The position numbers were made by a program, and so were the translations under genes. From Candidatus Methanovirga australis (GTDB lineage: Archaea; Methanobacteriota; Methanobacteria; Methanobacteriales; Methanobacteriaceae): a stretch of DNA of 61,151 bases. Below the pieces are notes generated by a model. It ran no database searches. It had not been told where the DNA came from and saw only the letters and a program-made list of their open reading frames with translations. The stretch covers positions 1-61,151 of the forward strand of contig JAISTD010000050.1 in the NCBI GenBank assembly GCA_031272765.1, given 5' to 3'. Shown here in pieces: positions 1 to 10,738 of this stretch (positions are counted from its first letter, which is position 1; each line of letters begins with the position of its first letter).

Positions 1-112
1 ATAAAATTAATTATATTAATAAATACACTATTTAATTAAATAAAACTTGAAATAAAATAATATTATATTTATTTAAAAATTCCATTACTTAAAAAAATTA
101 TGTCAAGGACTA
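1..112. mobile_element. Right part of a MITE-A-like element, cut by the window edge
   Basis: Closely matches 24299-24410 (aataaatacactatttaattaaataaaacttgaaataaaataatattatatttatttaaaa...atgtcaaggacta), followed by TA. Confidence 0.75.
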
Positions 113-284
113 TAATTAAAAAAACATGAAAATTGAAAAAACTCCACATTTTTTACAGTCTCTGTTTAATATTAAAGTTATCGTTACAATGTTTTTGAAG
201 ATTATTATAATACTTATATTTCTCATTGAGTAGATAATGTGAAAATATATAATTGTAAAAATATAATAATAATATTAAAATAAG

Positions 285-1766
285 TTGATTAAAGTGATAA
301 GCTTTGATAGCTATCTTAAAAGTAATCTAAATTTTTATAATAAATTATTAAAAGTCATTAATAGGGAAAATATGAAAATTGTCACTTGCGAACATTGTGG
401 TGCTAAATTTAGTTTGAAGGATCATGAATTTCCATATAATTTTGAGTGTTCAGTTTGTGCTGGGAATTTAATGGAAGAAAATGGTTCTAATCCGAATTTA
501 GATCACTGGTACTTGAAGTCTGAAAAAAATAGTTCTAATACTTATGTGGTTAAATGTAAAAATTGTGGGCTTAAATATGCTCTTAATAGTAATGAAAAAA
601 CTAACGATTATCAATGTTCAATTTGTAATGGAGATTTAACATATTTCAATGAGGAAGAAGAAATTTTCCCTGAAATTAACGATCATTTAAATGTAGAACA
701 CGACCCTGAAATTGTTGATAATTTTGATACCATGATTTCTACTGATAATATGATTAATGGACAATCTGATGTTGAAGAAATTGAACATAATGAAATTAAA
801 AATGATTTTAAAGAAGCATTTATAGGAAATTTAGATGAAGATTTAAACACTGAAGCTTCAATAAACAATGATATAGAAAATGAAATCTTAAATCCAGATT
901 TAAAGGAGACCAAAAATGATAAAATTAGTTGGGATAATAAAATTTCATCTGTAGAAACTAAAATCTTTCACATTAATAGAAGACCTTATAACAAAGCTAT
1001 TGGTTTAGGAGTGATAATAGTTCTCATTGGATTTATAGATATTTACACGACTATTAGGTCTTATGGTTATTATGCAATAGTATTGGGTACTATCATCTTT
1101 ATAATAGGATTGATATTATACAAAAAATGGAATATTGATGAATTAAGAAATGTAAACTTTAAAAAGAACTTATCAATGCTTCTTGAAAGTTTCAATATTC
1201 TACAAACTTTAAAATTACCTGACTCAGATGAAATTGATCATATTATTATTGGAAATAGTGGTATATTCCCTATTTTAACTAAAAATGTTAATAATTTTAA
1301 TAAAATGAATATTGATGAAAAAAAGATATTTAAAAATGAAAATTTTACAGAGACTGAAATTGTTAGAAACCCTCAGAATACAGAGGGAAATGTAATTTAT
1401 ACAATCAGTTCTTCTCCATTAAGCTATAATAAAATAAAAAAAGTTAGAAATTCTGATAAAGTTAATATTAAGTTTGACTTTGATGAAAATATTAAATTTA
1501 GTATACATGATAGAATCAAAAAGAATTCAATTGAGAGAAGTGAAAAATTAATTAATTTTTTATATAAAAACAACTTTAATTCAGTTTACGCTGAACCTTT
1601 AGTTGCTTTTATTAATAAAGAAATTATTTTAATTAATCTACCTTTGACTGATGAGTACTTGCTCTTAGATGATTTTTTAAGTAAAATTATTAATAATAAA
1701 AACAAATTTGATGATGAAGAAGTTAAAGATATTGTAGACTTCCTTTCTACATATTCACGAACATAG
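285..1766 (+). CDS. Zinc-ribbon membrane protein, hypothetical (start may be ATG at 372)
   Basis: Two CxxC...CxxC zinc ribbons (CEHCGAKF..CSVC; CKNCGLKY..CSIC) and two hydrophobic helices. Confidence 0.7.
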   Translation: MIKVISFDSYLKSNLNFYNKLLKVINRENMKIVTCEHCGAKFSLKDHEFPYNFECSVCAGNLMEENGSNPNLDHWYLKSEKNSSNTYVVKCKNCGLKYALNSNEKTNDYQCSICNGDLTYFNEEEEIFPEINDHLNVEHDPEIVDNFDTMISTDNMINGQSDVEEIEHNEIKNDFKEAFIGNLDEDLNTEASINNDIENEILNPDLKETKNDKISWDNKISSVETKIFHINRRPYNKAIGLGVIIVLIGFIDIYTTIRSYGYYAIVLGTIIFIIGLILYKKWNIDELRNVNFKKNLSMLLESFNILQTLKLPDSDEIDHIIIGNSGIFPILTKNVNNFNKMNIDEKKIFKNENFTETEIVRNPQNTEGNVIYTISSSPLSYNKIKKVRNSDKVNIKFDFDENIKFSIHDRIKKNSIERSEKLINFLYKNNFNSVYAEPLVAFINKEIILINLPLTDEYLLLDDFLSKIINNKNKFDDEEVKDIVDFLSTYSRT

Positions 1767-1803
1767 TTCTCTATTGATTAACGAATAAATATGGGATGAT
1801 TAA

Positions 1804-2766
1804 ATGAAAACAATGAAGTGGAAAGATAATAAGCTCATTCTTATAGATCAACGAAAATTACCTGATGACTTGGTATGTTTTACCTGTGACATATATGAAG
1901 ATGTAATCTTTGCAATAAAAGAAATGGTTGTTAGAGGTGCTCCAGCTATTGGAGTTGCAGCTGCTTTTGGAATGGTGTTAGGAAATAATGCTGGTGAGGA
2001 CTTGAATAAAGTAGCTAAAGAACTCAAATCTTCAAGACCAACAGCTATTAACTTATTTTGGGCAGTTGATAGGATTTTAAACTCAGATAAACCTCTTTTA
2101 GATGAAGCCATGGCAATGTATAGTGAAGATATAAATACTAACTTAGCTATTGGTCGTTATGGGTCTGAAATCATTGAAAAAAATGATACTATTCTAACTC
2201 ATTGTAATGCAGGAGCCTTAGCTTGTGTGGATTATGGAACTGCTCTTGGTGTTATTAGGACTGCTCACCATCAAGATAAGAATATTAAAGTTATTTGTGA
2301 TGAAACCAGACCACTTGGTCAAGGTGCAAGACTCAGTGTTTGGGAGATGCAACAAGAAAATATTCCAGTTAAATTGATTCCAGATGTTGCAGCAGGATAT
2401 TTAATGCAAACTCTCAAAATCAATAAGGTTATTATAGGTGCAGATCGTGTATGTAATGATGGAATAGCTAATAAAATTGGATCTCTTATGGTTGCATTAT
2501 CTGCGAAAAGATTCCATATTCCTTTTTATGTGGCTGCTCCCTTAAGTACATTTGATTTAGAAAATTCTATTTATGAAACAGAAATTGAAGAAAGATCCTC
2601 TGAAGAAGTAATATATTATGGTGAGTGTAGAATTGCCCCAGTAGGAACTGAAGTTATAAACCCAGCTTTTGACATAGTTCCAGATGATCTTATAACTGGA
2701 GTTATCACTGAAAAAGGCATTATACATTTTGATAAATTTAAAGATTTCTTTTTAAACATGAAATAG
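1804..2766 (+). CDS. mtnA: S-methyl-5-thioribose-1-phosphate isomerase / eIF2B-like sugar isomerase family
   Basis: MVVRGAPAIGVAAAFG, THCNAGALACVDYGTALGV, DETRPLGQGARLSVWEM, IIGADRVCNDGIANKIGS. Confidence 0.85.
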   Translation: MKTMKWKDNKLILIDQRKLPDDLVCFTCDIYEDVIFAIKEMVVRGAPAIGVAAAFGMVLGNNAGEDLNKVAKELKSSRPTAINLFWAVDRILNSDKPLLDEAMAMYSEDINTNLAIGRYGSEIIEKNDTILTHCNAGALACVDYGTALGVIRTAHHQDKNIKVICDETRPLGQGARLSVWEMQQENIPVKLIPDVAAGYLMQTLKINKVIIGADRVCNDGIANKIGSLMVALSAKRFHIPFYVAAPLSTFDLENSIYETEIEERSSEEVIYYGECRIAPVGTEVINPAFDIVPDDLITGVITEKGIIHFDKFKDFFLNMK

Positions 2767-2785
2767 GATATACTGCTGATGATCT

Positions 2786-4045
2786 ATGGATTTAGTTTTA
2801 AAAAATTGTAAGTTAGTTGATGAAATATCTTCATACTATATAGGAATTGAAAAAGGTAAAATAAAAACCATCTCAAAAAGTCCCATTAAAGGAAATGAAA
2901 CCATAGATATTAAATATAATATCCTATCCTCTGGATTTATTGATCCACATGTACATTTTAGAGACCCAGGATTCGCTGAAAAAGAAACTTTTAAAACAGG
3001 ATCAATGGCAGCAGCAAATGGAGGATTCACCACAATATTTGACATGCCAAACACAAACCCAGAAACAAATACCTATAAAAACTTTAAAAATAAGCTAAAA
3101 ATAGCTAAAAACAAAAGTGTGGTAGACTTTGGACTTCACAGTGGAATAAATGATTTAGATGAAATAAGAAAAATAGCTGAACTTAAACCAATTTCATTTA
3201 AAATGTTCATGGATAAATATTCTAATCAAGAAATTGAAGAAAATTTTAAAAATATCTCTTTATTAAATAAAGAATCTAATACCAATTACAAGTTAAGTTT
3301 ACATTGCGAAAATAAAAAAATAATTGAGGAAAGCACTGATTCATTTATAGGAAAAGAAATTTCAGCTATTGATCATAGCTACATAAGAGATATAAATGCA
3401 GAGGTCATTTCTGTTAAACAAGGATTGAGTTTAAGTGAAAAATATAATGTTCCCATCCATATCTGTCATTTAAGCACAAATAAAGCTTTAAAAGCTATTA
3501 AAAGAAAGGATTTAGTAAGCACTGAAGTGACTCCTCATCACTTACTACTTACAAATGAAGCTTTTAATGAATATGGAACAATGGCTAAAACAAACCCACC
3601 ACTTAGACCAGTTGGTGAAAATTTAGCTATTAATCAATTAAAAGATATTGATATTATTGGAACAGATCATGCTCCACACAAAATAGAAGATAAAAATAAA
3701 GGAGCTTTAAATTCACTATCAGGAATCCCAGGCTTAGAAACAGCAGTGCCTCTTTTACTCACCCAAGTAAATAAAAGACAAATAGATTTGAAAACAGTTC
3801 TTAGAAGATTTTCTAATAATCCAGCTAAGGTTTTCAATCTAAAAAAGAAGGGAAAAATAGCTATTGGCTATGATGCTGATTTTACAGTATTAGACATTAA
3901 AAAAGAAGGAAAAATTAATCTTGATAATTTTTATACTAAAGCCGAATACAGTCCATTTGAAGGCATGGAATATAAAGGAATAGCTATTATGGCAATACTT
4001 CAAGGAAAAGTTATTATGGACAATGGGGAAGTTTATTGTACTTAA
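2786..4045 (+). CDS. pyrC: Dihydroorotase
   Basis: DPHVHFRDPGFAEKETFKTGS, FDMPNTNP, IIGTDHAPH. Confidence 0.92.
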   Translation: MDLVLKNCKLVDEISSYYIGIEKGKIKTISKSPIKGNETIDIKYNILSSGFIDPHVHFRDPGFAEKETFKTGSMAAANGGFTTIFDMPNTNPETNTYKNFKNKLKIAKNKSVVDFGLHSGINDLDEIRKIAELKPISFKMFMDKYSNQEIEENFKNISLLNKESNTNYKLSLHCENKKIIEESTDSFIGKEISAIDHSYIRDINAEVISVKQGLSLSEKYNVPIHICHLSTNKALKAIKRKDLVSTEVTPHHLLLTNEAFNEYGTMAKTNPPLRPVGENLAINQLKDIDIIGTDHAPHKIEDKNKGALNSLSGIPGLETAVPLLLTQVNKRQIDLKTVLRRFSNNPAKVFNLKKKGKIAIGYDADFTVLDIKKEGKINLDNFYTKAEYSPFEGMEYKGIAIMAILQGKVIMDNGEVYCT

Positions 4046-4085
4046 AGTAAGTATGTTTAATGAAACTTGTTATTTTTTTTATAAG

Positions 4086-4170
4086 CAAGAGGATGGGACA
4101 CGGTTGAAATATACATATTTTCAGGAAAATTTGATTTAAAGATAAATTGGTTTTTGAATCTAATTGATTA
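4086..4170. mobile_element. Solo end of an IS630-associated repeat
   Basis: GGGACACGGTTGAAATATACATATTTTCAGGAAAATTTGATTTAAAGATAAATT...TTTTTGAATCTAA matches the reverse complement of about 59590-59690. Confidence 0.6.
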
Positions 4171-4187
4171 AATGAATATAATATGCT

Positions 4188-4240
4188 TGATGAGAATAGG
4201 ATCCACAATCATACAATGTTATCCAATGCACTATCAAAGG
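4188..4240 (-). pseudogene. tRNA relic (D arm and anticodon arm only; GTG anticodon, His-like)
   Basis: gagaataggatccacaatcatacaatgttatccaatgcactatcaaagg aligns closely to the D/anticodon half of the tRNA at 8444-8517; no T arm found nearby. Confidence 0.55.
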
Positions 4241-4342
4241 ATATTATAAAAAAAGTTATTAAAATATAAAGTTTTGTTTTAATATGAAGCATGACTTAGT
4301 ATATTTCTTAGAAAATTCAACTTTCCTCAGTTAAATTACTTA

Positions 4343-5488
4343 TTAAAAAGAAAATAATGTGTCTTCCAAAAGTACTGTATCGCATTGAAGAGAAATTATA
4401 TTAGTTCTTCCTTTACCTCTTCCACGAGAAATAGTGCTTGTAGAAATAATTCCCAGCATTTCTAATTGACTAATAATATCAAAAACTCTTCTGTAAGTTA
4501 AAGAATCTCCAGTAGAATTCTTTTTATACTCTTCATAAAGTTTACCTGAACTAATTTCTTCATTTAACTTTGTAAGATGTAAAATAGATTCCAAAACTCT
4601 TTGTTGTTGAGTAGGTAAAGTTAAAATAATGTCTGTTGTGATATTATGTTCTATTCTTTCCTTTGCTTGTCTAATATCCTCTTCAAAAACATTTGAACTA
4701 CTGTTTTCATCGGCAATTTCACCAGCTGTTCTTAAAAGATCAAGTGCATATCTTGCATCTCCTTCATCTTTAGCTGCTAAGGCTGCACACAGCTTAATAA
4801 CTTTTTCATCAATATTAATTTTAAAAGACATTTTTGCCCTTTCATTTAAAATATCTTCAAGTTGAAGGGCATTATATGGAGGAAACACTATCTCTTTATC
4901 TCTTAAACTGCTCGTAACTCTTGGTGTGATAAATTTTTTAAATTCAACATAATTACTAATAGATAAAACTGAAACATTATCAGTTCTTGTTAAAGTATAA
5001 AGAATCCCATCTCCATCTTTTTGAAGTAGAATATCTATTTCATCAAGGATCACTATTAAAATAATATTTTTTTGAATCTTATTTTTAAATATTCCCTTAA
5101 AAACATTTAAAACCTCAGCTTTTGTCCATCCTCTCCAAGGCACATCAAGTCCTAACTGTTGACATAACCTTACAATTACTTGATACTCAGTATTATAATC
5201 CGTGCATCTTATATATTCAATTCTAATTAAAACACCTTTATCATCGATATAATCAAGAAGTTGTTGTTTTGCAAATTTTACTGCAGCAGTTTTACCTGTT
5301 CCTGTTTTTCCATAAACCGTAATATCAGATGGTGGTTTATTTTTTAGTGTTTCACTCCAATACTTTGCAATCAACTTTATTTGCTCATTTCTATGAGGTA
5401 AAGATTCTGGTAAAAACTTATGATCAAGAAAACTCTTATCCTTAAAAATAAGAGATTCATTATCCATATCCTTAAAAATATTCTCCAT
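4343..5488 (-). CDS. cdc6: Orc1/Cdc6 family replication initiator
   Basis: Walker [16 protein letters not shown], Walker [15 protein letters not shown]-terminal winged helix. Confidence 0.93.
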   Translation of the reverse strand: MENIFKDMDNESLIFKDKSFLDHKFLPESLPHRNEQIKLIAKYWSETLKNKPPSDITVYGKTGTGKTAAVKFAKQQLLDYIDDKGVLIRIEYIRCTDYNTEYQVIVRLCQQLGLDVPWRGWTKAEVLNVFKGIFKNKIQKNIILIVILDEIDILLQKDGDGILYTLTRTDNVSVLSISNYVEFKKFITPRVTSSLRDKEIVFPPYNALQLEDILNERAKMSFKINIDEKVIKLCAALAAKDEGDARYALDLLRTAGEIADENSSSNVFEEDIRQAKERIEHNITTDIILTLPTQQQRVLESILHLTKLNEEISSGKLYEEYKKNSTGDSLTYRRVFDIISQLEMLGIISTSTISRGRGKGRTNIISLQCDTVLLEDTLFSF

Positions 5489-5591
5489 GTAACCACTATA
5501 GTAATAATTATTTGTTTATAAATATTATTTGTTCATATATTTTATTCATTTATTAAATTCAAATTATGTAATAAGTTGTATATAAGGTTGA

Positions 5592-6172
5592 ATTTCAATT
5601 GTAAAATTTTTCTAAAATTTTGACTAAAACTAAAAGTTATATTTCAAATGTATATTATTCAAATTATATCTTATAAATGTTTTTATTAAAAAAAAATATT
5701 TTATTAATATTAAAGTAACTATTAACTACAGACATCTAAAAACAAAATAAATGAATTTTATAAATATTCATTAAGATTAAATGTTTTTTCTATTATTAAA
5801 ATAAAGTATTAAAATTCATAAAAATTATTAATAAATATAATTAAATAATTCATGATTAAACAATTAAAAAACAAATTTGAATTTATAGATATAAAAATAA
5901 TGGAATTTCATTTAGATAAATTATTAAAATTGAAAAATATTAATAATATAAAATTTTTTCTAAAAGATAAAAATGAGAGAACATAACAGTTGAAAACTAA
6001 TAAAATTAAAGGTTAATTTCAAGTGTAAAATTATTCAAAAATCTTAAATATTAGTGAGAGATACACTTCAAGTGTAAACGAATTTGCATAAAAAAAAATA
6101 GTAATAAAAACAATTTTAAGAGATGAATTTCAAGTGTAGAATTTTGAGTATATAGGTAAACTTCAAGTGTAA
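5592..6172. other. Probable replication origin region with mini-ORB-like repeats
   Basis: Six tTTCAAgTGTA motifs near 5592, 5641, 6016, 6066, 6127 and 6158, all in one orientation, in very AT-rich DNA next to cdc6. Confidence 0.8.
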
Positions 6173-6370
6173 TAAACTTTATACATAAGCTAAAAACAGG
6201 AAAAAAATTATTAAATAAAGTATAATAATTAAATGTTACATATGAAATATACCTCTCGAACTTGTAAATATACATTTTTTCTTTTCAGATGAAATACATC
6301 TCTTACTATAACAATAATAGGTTATATATCTTGACAACAGTATTATGAAATTTTATTAAATAAAGCTAAA

Positions 6371-6766
6371 CTACAAAAAAACTTCAACTTCACCTAAAGT
6401 TCCGTTAACTTCAACTTCAACATTATTTAATAAGTTATCTACACTTTCTAATCTATCAACCATAGGAATATCAGACATTATAGCTCCAATAGCTATTATT
6501 GGCTCAGCATTAATACATATAATAGCTTTAGGAGCAACACCATTCTTTTTCAATTGAAAAATAACATACGAGCCAACAGTTGATCCTTTTCCACTTGGAA
6601 TGAAAAGAACTCTATCCTTAATGTTCTGTCCATTAAGGTCATGATTTCTATCAACAATCTCACCAGTCTCAGGATTCACTCCACCTAAGAAACTAAAAGG
6701 TTTACTGCTAACAATCAACTTGCCTCTACCCTTACCTTTTGAAATAGGTTTAGATTTAATTATCAT
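6371..6766 (-). CDS. Aconitase X swivel-domain protein (DUF126; phosphomevalonate dehydratase small-subunit-like)
   Basis: FLGGVNPETGEIVDRNHDLNGQ, FIPSGKGSTVGSYVI. Confidence 0.85.
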   Translation of the reverse strand: MIIKSKPISKGKGRGKLIVSSKPFSFLGGVNPETGEIVDRNHDLNGQNIKDRVLFIPSGKGSTVGSYVIFQLKKNGVAPKAIICINAEPIIAIGAIMSDIPMVDRLESVDNLLNNVEVEVNGTLGEVEVFL

Positions 6767-6941
6767 TAAAACACCATTACTGCTCTGATAATATTTTTTT
6801 TATTAAATTATTTTATTAAATTATTGTAATGCAACAAAGTTTCAAATATTCTATTTTAAGTCAATATTAAAACATAACATTAAATTATCATGTAAGAATA
6901 ATATATAGACAAAATAATGTATAGATAACAATAGAAACAAA

Positions 6942-8219
6942 CTAAACAACATTTTTTTTCATAATTTCTCTAAGAACTGCAGTAGCATAAGATCCTTTAT
7001 TAATAGAAAATTCAACAACAATACCATCATCAGTTGAAACTACCGATGAATCCCAAACATTAAATCTAACACTTCTTCTAATACCAAAAGAACCTAATTT
7101 AGGAGTTTTTTTAGTTAAAAAGTCTTCTTTGTTTAAATTTTCACCTTCTAAAATCTTTTTTTCAATTTCCCCAACCTTTTTTTTACCAATAGGAACCTTA
7201 CTACCATAAAGAGGTGCTGTTGGGTTTGCTTTAAAATTTTTAATTAAATTATCCAACTCTTTACTTTGTTTATCACGAATTAAGTGTTCATCATTATCAA
7301 CAACTATATCACCATCCACATATCTATTAATCCCTAATTTTATCCTTTCACTTACAACCTTATTAAACAAAGCTGACTGATAAGCATGAACAAACATTCT
7401 TTGGAGAGGTTTTGGTAGTGAAAAAATAACTTTCTTATATGAAGTATCATCTAACTCTAAGCTATTTTTGTCCTTTTTTCTTTTCTCTTTTATAAGTTCT
7501 TTAAGCATTGTTCTTTCGTATCTCATTTTTGAAGGGAATAAGTCAAGTGATTTTTCGAGGTTGTTCGCTTCATATTCATTTCTCGCTTCAAACACACTTT
7601 TGTTTTCATCCTCCTGCGGATCTCCAATGTATAATCTCACAGCTTCTTTTAAATCATTTAAAACTAAAGCTCTACCAACTAAATGTGTATTCGTTCGAGG
7701 TTTTCCAAATCTTTGCCATCCATAATAATTAGGAACACCTGATAATTCCAATTTACTTAAAACATCTTTTGCAATTGTACATGATTTTTCGATATCATCA
7801 AGATTTCTGATTAATATTTTGAACTTATTCCCAATGAGCTGTCCTAATCTTAGTTTTTTTTGATTTCTTTTAACATCTAAAAATTTAGTATTATATATCT
7901 TGTCATTCAATTCAACAACTTCTTTTTCTTCATCGAATGAATTGATATTACTTATACATATCCATTGGCGGGTATGGGCTTTTTTATCTTTCATCCCTGC
8001 AAAACCCATCCGTTTTCTACTAATATGTAGTTCTCTTGAAATATCTAACAATACATCAAGGGTTGTTCTTCCTATTTTATCAATGAAAATCCAAAGGTTA
8101 GAACCATCACCAGTTGGTTTATGAAGAGGAATTTCTTCAACATAAAAATCTTCATATTTGTTTCTTATTGTTCCTCCAATACCTTCATTGGAAGTTATAT
8201 ATGTCTCAGCATTTAACAT
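6942..8219 (-). CDS. truD: tRNA pseudouridine synthase TruD
   Basis: [40 protein letters not shown]. Confidence 0.93.
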   Translation of the reverse strand: MLNAETYITSNEGIGGTIRNKYEDFYVEEIPLHKPTGDGSNLWIFIDKIGRTTLDVLLDISRELHISRKRMGFAGMKDKKAHTRQWICISNINSFDEEKEVVELNDKIYNTKFLDVKRNQKKLRLGQLIGNKFKILIRNLDDIEKSCTIAKDVLSKLELSGVPNYYGWQRFGKPRTNTHLVGRALVLNDLKEAVRLYIGDPQEDENKSVFEARNEYEANNLEKSLDLFPSKMRYERTMLKELIKEKRKKDKNSLELDDTSYKKVIFSLPKPLQRMFVHAYQSALFNKVVSERIKLGINRYVDGDIVVDNDEHLIRDKQSKELDNLIKNFKANPTAPLYGSKVPIGKKKVGEIEKKILEGENLNKEDFLTKKTPKLGSFGIRRSVRFNVWDSSVVSTDDGIVVEFSINKGSYATAVLREIMKKNVV

Positions 8220-8443
8220 AAAATCATACTATTTATAGTTAATAATAAACATTTATAATTATAATATATTAAAATTAATGGATATCAATAAACATGTAAA
8301 CAATTCATCGTAAATTATTAAGTTTATTATAATAATATAATAACTATTTATATTAAATTAATATTTGTTATTTTTATGTAGAAGTAGTGAAAATAAATGG
8401 CTAACATATTTTGGTTTTTAGTATAATAAGATGTAACAAATAA

Positions 8444-8517
8444 TGCCCTGACTGGGATTTGAACCCAGGGAATAGGATCCGCAATCCTACGTGTTATCCA
8501 GACTACACTACCAAGGC
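8444..8517 (-). tRNA. tRNA-Arg (GCG)
   Basis: Cloverleaf on minus strand: GCCTTGG/TCAGGGC acceptor (with G-U pairs), TAGGA-TTGCGGA-TCCTA anticodon arm, CTGGG-TTCAAAT-CCCAG T arm. Confidence 0.88.
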
Positions 8518-8572
8518 AATTAAATCAGAATAAATATTTAACTTTCATAATATTTATACTTTTCATATGATG

Positions 8573-8687
8573 GAGGGTGTAAAGTTTTGTGGAGTTTTTC
8601 TTTATATTGCTTCATTTTCCATGAATAGAGTTAAATATTCTAATAAACCCTTAATTACTGAAAATCTCCACACTTTTTGACACCCTC
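8573..8687. mobile_element. 115-bp MITE with an 8-bp target site duplication
   Basis: Terminal inverted repeats GAGGGTGTAAAGTTTTGTGGAG / CTCCACACTTTTTGACACCCTC; perfect flanking repeat ATATGATG at 8565-8572 and 8688-8695. Confidence 0.8.
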
Positions 8688-9237
8688 ATATGATGAGATT
8701 ATAAAAAAGTGTGGAGTTTTCATGCGAACTCATGTTTTATATATTTGATAATTTAATATTATAGATTGCCAATTAGAAGTTAGAAAATGTTTTAAGTTTT
8801 ATAAATGCAAATATGATATGAATCAAAAGTATATGTTGTTGATTTAAAGATACAATGTTTTGTATAATTAATTATTTTGACTTTTTTTTTGATTTAATTA
8901 AATTTTCAATTGTTATTTTAATTATTTAAAATATATTATTTTTTTATAGTATTATTAAAGTTAAATTAATAAAATAAAATTGATATTTATAATTGATTTA
9001 TATTCTAAAAATTAAATAATTGATTTTTTAATAGTATTAAATTACAAAATATTTATTTAAAAATTTATTTAAAAAATATTTGAATATAAAAAAGTAAATT
9101 ACACGAAACTTCTATAATAAAAAAATTCTTTTAAGAGTTAAATAGAAAAATATAATATTATAATTAAATATAAAAACTAACTTTATATATAATTAATTTT
9201 AAATTATAGATTAATATATTAGTAAAAAGGTGAATTT

Positions 9238-10134
9238 ATGGAAATTAAAGGTGTAGAAATAAGAGATAATTATGCTGAAGCATTTGGAATTAAAGTTTCA
9301 AGATTACTTGTAACTGCTGCAACGAAGAAATTAGCCTTAACTGCAGTAACTGAAGCAACTGGTTATGCAACATCTGTAATCGGATGTCCTGCTGAAGCTG
9401 GAATTGATGGTTATGTGTCTCCATTAGAGACTCCTGATGGAAGACCAGGTTTTACAATAATGATTTGTAATTCAGGAAAAAAGAAGTTAGAACATGAACT
9501 TTTAGAAAGAATTGGAATGGGTATATTAACAGCACCTACAACAGCTGTTTTCAATGCACTTGATAATGAAGATGAACTTCTTAAAGTTGGGTTTAAACTA
9601 AAATTCTTTGGTGATGGATATGAAAAAGAATTAGAAATAGATGGAAGAAAAATGCATTCCATACCTATAATGTCTGGAGACTTTTTGGTAGAGTCAAAAT
9701 TTGGTATTAAAGATGGGGTTGCTGGAGGAAACTTCTTTGTAATGGGTGATAGTAGAATGTCTGCTCTTGTAGGTGCTCAGGCTGCTGTTGATGCTATTGC
9801 TAATGTTCCTGGCACTATTACACCATTCCCTGGTGGTGTTGTTGCTTCTGGTTCTAAAGTGGGTTGTAATGAATATAATTTTTTGAATGCTTCTACAAAT
9901 GAAAAAATGTGTGTTAGTTTAAAAGAAGAGGTTAATGGAACTGAAATTGATGCTGATGTTAATGGGATTTATGAAATTGTTATTGATGGTGTAGATGAAG
10001 CCTCTATTAAAAAAGCAATGACTGAAGGTATTAAGGCTGCTTGTTCTATCTCTGGTGTTTCAGTTATTGATGCTGGAAACTTTGGAGGTAATTTAGGAGC
10101 TTATAAGATAAATTTAAGAGGTCTTGATTATTAA
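9238..10134 (+). CDS. ftr: Formylmethanofuran-tetrahydromethanopterin formyltransferase
   Basis: [55 protein letters not shown]-like region, GGNFFVMGD. Confidence 0.93.
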   Translation: MEIKGVEIRDNYAEAFGIKVSRLLVTAATKKLALTAVTEATGYATSVIGCPAEAGIDGYVSPLETPDGRPGFTIMICNSGKKKLEHELLERIGMGILTAPTTAVFNALDNEDELLKVGFKLKFFGDGYEKELEIDGRKMHSIPIMSGDFLVESKFGIKDGVAGGNFFVMGDSRMSALVGAQAAVDAIANVPGTITPFPGGVVASGSKVGCNEYNFLNASTNEKMCVSLKEEVNGTEIDADVNGIYEIVIDGVDEASIKKAMTEGIKAACSISGVSVIDAGNFGGNLGAYKINLRGLDY

Positions 10135-10738
10135 TATCTTAATTGTTAAAGTATTTAGTATATTTAGATTAATTAAATTTAAATTAATCTTTGTAAATCA
10201 TTTTTTTAAATAATGTGTTTTAAAGATTAATATTTATTTTTTATCTTTTTTTAATAAATTTAATTTTATTATAATTTTTATCATTGATATATATTTCATT
10301 ATAAATAGATAAATTTTAGTACAATAATAAATCATAAATAGAACATTGGGATCTTACATTCATTTTAATTATTCTTACTATTAAGTTAGAACTAAATTGT
10401 TTTCTCACAATTTTAATTTATCTTTTAGTTAGTATTTTTAATCATTATACCAATTTAATAGTATATTATACAATATATCTATATATTATCTCTATCTCCC
10501 TACAACATATAACATCACCCACAAATACTACACATTATATAAATACTAACATATTATATACACAAACTATATTAAATCGTCATAACAGGTATATCATAAC
10601 TTGTAAAATATCATCCTACTTATTTTTTATATTTTAATATTTTTATGAGTTTAAATTTCAATATTTAAAGATTAAATAATAATATTAACTTATAAATGTA
10701 ATATTTTTAGTATTATAAACATGGTTTAAGGTGCTTAA

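Noticed and set aside
4130-4170. TTTTTGAATCTAA as the T loop of the tRNA relic
   Set aside because: The same block occurs in the IS630-associated repeat at 59590-59690, so it belongs to that element.
6051-6275. 74-aa minus-strand ORF in the origin region
   Set aside because: Made of AT-rich DNA and the ORB-like motifs; no coding character.
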